A stretch of DNA of 64,000 nucleotides, taken from NCBI RefSeq assembly GCF_004114995.1, contig NZ_SDJP01000016.1, forward strand, positions 1-64,000. Reading direction: 5' to 3'. Shown in pieces: positions 62,116 through 64,000 of this stretch (position 1 is the stretch's first letter; the number at the start of each line of letters is the position of its first letter). The stretch is from Halorubrum amylolyticum. Its GTDB lineage: Archaea; Halobacteriota; Halobacteria; Halobacteriales; Haloferacaceae. Under the pieces are notes generated by a model, which saw only the letters and a program-made list of their open reading frames with translations, had not been told where the DNA came from and did not search any database. The position numbers were made by a program, and so were the translations under genes.

Positions 62116-63054
62116 TTAGGACTGAACGTCTTCCAGCAGTTCCGGATTCGAGAGGTACCAGTCGATAGTCTTCTCGATCCCCTGCTCGAAGTTGTATTCT
62201 GGGTCGTAGCCGAGGAGCTTCTGTGCTTTCGAGATGTCTGCCACGTAGCGTCCAACCTCGCCCGTCCGATTCGGTTCGATGTGAACGGAAGCGTCCCCGC
62301 CCGTCTTCTCGACAACGAGCTCCGCAAGTTCCACCAGAGAGCTCCCTTCCCCTGATGCGATGTTGAACGTCGTTCCAGAGATTTTTTGGAAGTTCTCCAC
62401 GACGCGCTTCACCCCGTTGACGCAGTCGTCGACGTAGGTGAAGTCCAGAATCTTGTCCTCACCGTACACGGTCAAGTCCTCGCCTGCCTGTGCCTGAGCG
62501 ATGAACAGGGGAACTACGCGATCGGACACGTCGTACTTCCCGTAGACGTTGGAGAAGCGAAGAATCGAGGTGTCCATGTCGTAGCACTTCCCGTAGGACT
62601 TTACAAGGGCTTCTCCTCCGATTTTACTGGCAGTGTACGGGCTCTCGCACTCATCCACGTATGTATCCGTCTCGTCGTAGATGATCTTCCCGTTGTTCCC
62701 GTACACCTCGCGACTGCTCGAGAAGACGATGTCCGCCCCGGCGTCTCGGGCGTACTCGAGAACGTTGTACGTGGTGTCGAAGTTCTCTTTTGCCTTCGAG
62801 GGATCTTCGACCAGCTTGTGGACTCGAGCGTTCGCTGCAAAGTGGACGACCAGGTCGATAGAGTCAGGGAGTTCATTTAGGTTCTCCTCGGATCGGAGAT
62901 CGGTAACGATAGTTCGTTCATCGACTCGTTCCGACCACTGATTGTCGGTAATATCAACACCGGTTACTTCGTAGTCTTGGTCCAAAAGCGATTCCGAAAG
63001 CGCCGTGCCGACTGTTCCGCTGCTTCCCGTTACGAGTATAGACCCCTTCGTCAT
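62116..63054 (-). CDS. NAD-dependent nucleotide-sugar epimerase/dehydratase
   Basis: A 312-residue extended SDR enzyme. ILVTGSSGTVGTALSESL is the NAD-binding glycine motif. VHFAANARVHK is the catalytic-lining segment. The catalytic Tyr-x3-Lys is in ESPYTASKIGGEALVKSYG (YxxxK). YVDDCVNGVKRVVENF is typical of UDP-glucose 4-epimerases and related sugar dehydratases. It supplies an activated sugar to the local glycosyltransferases. Confidence 0.9.
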   Translation of the reverse strand: MTKGSILVTGSSGTVGTALSESLLDQDYEVTGVDITDNQWSERVDERTIVTDLRSEENLNELPDSIDLVVHFAANARVHKLVEDPSKAKENFDTTYNVLEYARDAGADIVFSSSREVYGNNGKIIYDETDTYVDECESPYTASKIGGEALVKSYGKCYDMDTSILRFSNVYGKYDVSDRVVPLFIAQAQAGEDLTVYGEDKILDFTYVDDCVNGVKRVVENFQKISGTTFNIASGEGSSLVELAELVVEKTGGDASVHIEPNRTGEVGRYVADISKAQKLLGYDPEYNFEQGIEKTIDWYLSNPELLEDVQS

Positions 63055-63335
63055 GGTTGCAGGTCCCGTAGACGACCAATAAGCTTATCGTCTTTCCTTC
63101 ATTCCTGCAGCGTGTCATAGAATATGTCTCACACCCTCTACCTGGCGGTTATACAGCCCTCAATTCACGCGTAAGCCCGTAGTTTCGTCAGCCATTAGTT
63201 TTATTCAAGTCCAGAAATGTGAATGATACCTGTTGAGAACTATTGTATGACAGGCTCCATTCCTGTCCATTTTGACGGAGTCCCTTCATCGAGGCGAAGA
63301 TCACGAGTTTGACCGACCGCAACTGCAGAACCAGA
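63055..63335. other. Intergenic, AT-rich
   Basis: About 280 bases of lower GC content. AT-rich patches at 63080-63130 and 63190-63250 (TTTTATTC) may be promoters for the epimerase gene. I saw no gene. Confidence 0.4.
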
Positions 63336-63989
63336 TCAATCCACTTTGCTGGCCGTCAGAACGACAATTCCCTTCTTTTCTTGTTCTACGGCTCTATTGC
63401 GTATCTGGTACCCTCTCGATTCTAACCGCTGTCTGACTTCGGACTCCGGAGAATCGAGAAACCCATGGGATTCGACTATTATTGTCGGAGGCAAATCGGC
63501 CAATCCATCGATAATCTCGTTTTCCGCACCTTCACAGTCGAGAACCAGCACCTCTGATTCCGGAAGGTCCTTCGCTTCTATGTGCGCCGCACTGCCCGCC
63601 TTTCCGTAAAAATCACTACTGAAATCGGAGAACGACCCGACCACTCCGTGCCTGAGTTCTACGTGGGACCCCACCTGATTGAGCTCAAGCGTTTTCTTTA
63701 CGATATCAATTTGGTCTTCGCTACCCTCGTACGTCTTCACCGACCCTTTCCTACCAGTTGCTTCCACGGCAGCGACAGTACTCACACCAAGTCCTCCACC
63801 GACCACACACACTCTATCTCCCTCGTGCACTTCAGCTCGAATCTCAGACACCAGTTCAGCCTCGTACTGTGGGAACTTGTCGGTATTGTCGAGTAATTTT
63901 ACTCGGTGCCTGACAGCAACTCCGTTGTGAACACTTATTTTCCAGGGCAGACGTGGCCTGACGAAGCCATCGTAGATTCCGCGAATCAA
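63336..63989 (-). CDS. FkbM-like SAM methyltransferase
   Basis: A 217-residue class I methyltransferase. VCVVGGGLGVSTVAAVEATG is the SAM-binding Gly loop, KTYEGSEDQIDIVKKTLELN the second motif, and VLVLDCEGAENEIIDGL (with the acidic DCEGAE) is typical of FkbM-like enzymes. It likely O-methylates a surface glycan. The frame could begin upstream of the window, but the ATG at 63987-63989 gives a natural start. Confidence 0.75.
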   Translation of the reverse strand: MIRGIYDGFVRPRLPWKISVHNGVAVRHRVKLLDNTDKFPQYEAELVSEIRAEVHEGDRVCVVGGGLGVSTVAAVEATGRKGSVKTYEGSEDQIDIVKKTLELNQVGSHVELRHGVVGSFSDFSSDFYGKAGSAAHIEAKDLPESEVLVLDCEGAENEIIDGLADLPPTIIVESHGFLDSPESEVRQRLESRGYQIRNRAVEQEKKGIVVLTASKVD

Positions 63990-64000
63990 CCCCTCCAGTC

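Overview
The window is haloarchaeal chromosome, most likely Halorubrum or a close relative. The base composition is GC-rich and proteins are acidic with Asp/Glu-rich tails. Many genes look leaderless, with a TATA-like box about 25-30 bases before the start codon. The gene set is archaeal: AglB oligosaccharyltransferase, an intron-containing tRNA-Trp, archaeosine-type queDEC, and haloarchaeal small proteins of the DUF5779/5786/5794/5795/5800 series. The genus is inference from general resemblance; no 16S gene is present.

Layout. (1) 0-4 kb: core genes guaB, a DUF5794 membrane protein, a DUF5795 zinc protein and tRNA-Trp with a guide-RNA intron. (2) 4.1-13 kb: an accessory metal and redox block. 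It has a separate HMA metallochaperone, a CPG-type P1B ATPase and an FmdE-like protein in one operon with a divergent CxxC winged-helix regulator. Next come a two-domain winged-helix regulator with a small membrane protein, and an ApbE flavin-transferase cluster with a ferric-reductase-like membrane protein and a small TSP3-repeat protein. It ends with a decayed membrane-protein gene and a YraQ/DUF318 permease with two YHS metal-binding inserts. (3) 13-33 kb: mostly housekeeping genes, including a bactofilin-like protein, a YprB-like RNase H-fold exonuclease, an Rsm22-type methyltransferase, TyrA, MFS, a DsbA-like lipoprotein, NDP-sugar synthase, a TrkA-N/DHH protein, tRNA-Lys, a CBS-less IMPDH paralogue, a class V aminotransferase, bacterial-type ThrRS, cysteine synthase, a CoA-binding protein and a RecA-fold ATPase. 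Three internally deleted gene remnants lie here (SRAP, a secreted or membrane protein, MFS).

(4) 33.1-51.0 kb: a composite island between two unrelated tRNA attachment scars. On the left, tRNA-Arg(TCG) is followed by a tyrosine integrase, an iteron-rich candidate replication origin, a 1220-residue prim-pol/SF3 helicase and an HNH endonuclease. That element is cut by a dead ISH3-type transposase. Cargo follows: a zinc-finger protein, a calcium-binding-type protein, a broken TnpB element, queDEC lying between inverted copies of the TnpB-element end hairpin, and a 2-oxoacid dehydrogenase E1 pair with a stand-alone lipoyl domain. The right edge is a displaced 3' fragment of tRNA-Leu(TAG) that does not match the left attachment site.

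(5) 51-64 kb: core and cell-surface genes. These are an NADP-dependent oxidoreductase, a two-gene module resembling TumE/TumA-type toxin-antitoxin pairs, a CapA-like Tat lipoprotein, a DUF368 polyprenyl-phosphate transporter beside aglB, an AglG-like glycosyltransferase, further GT2 and GT4 enzymes, a nucleotide-sugar epimerase and an FkbM-like methyltransferase. Together they form an N-glycosylation locus that runs off the right edge.
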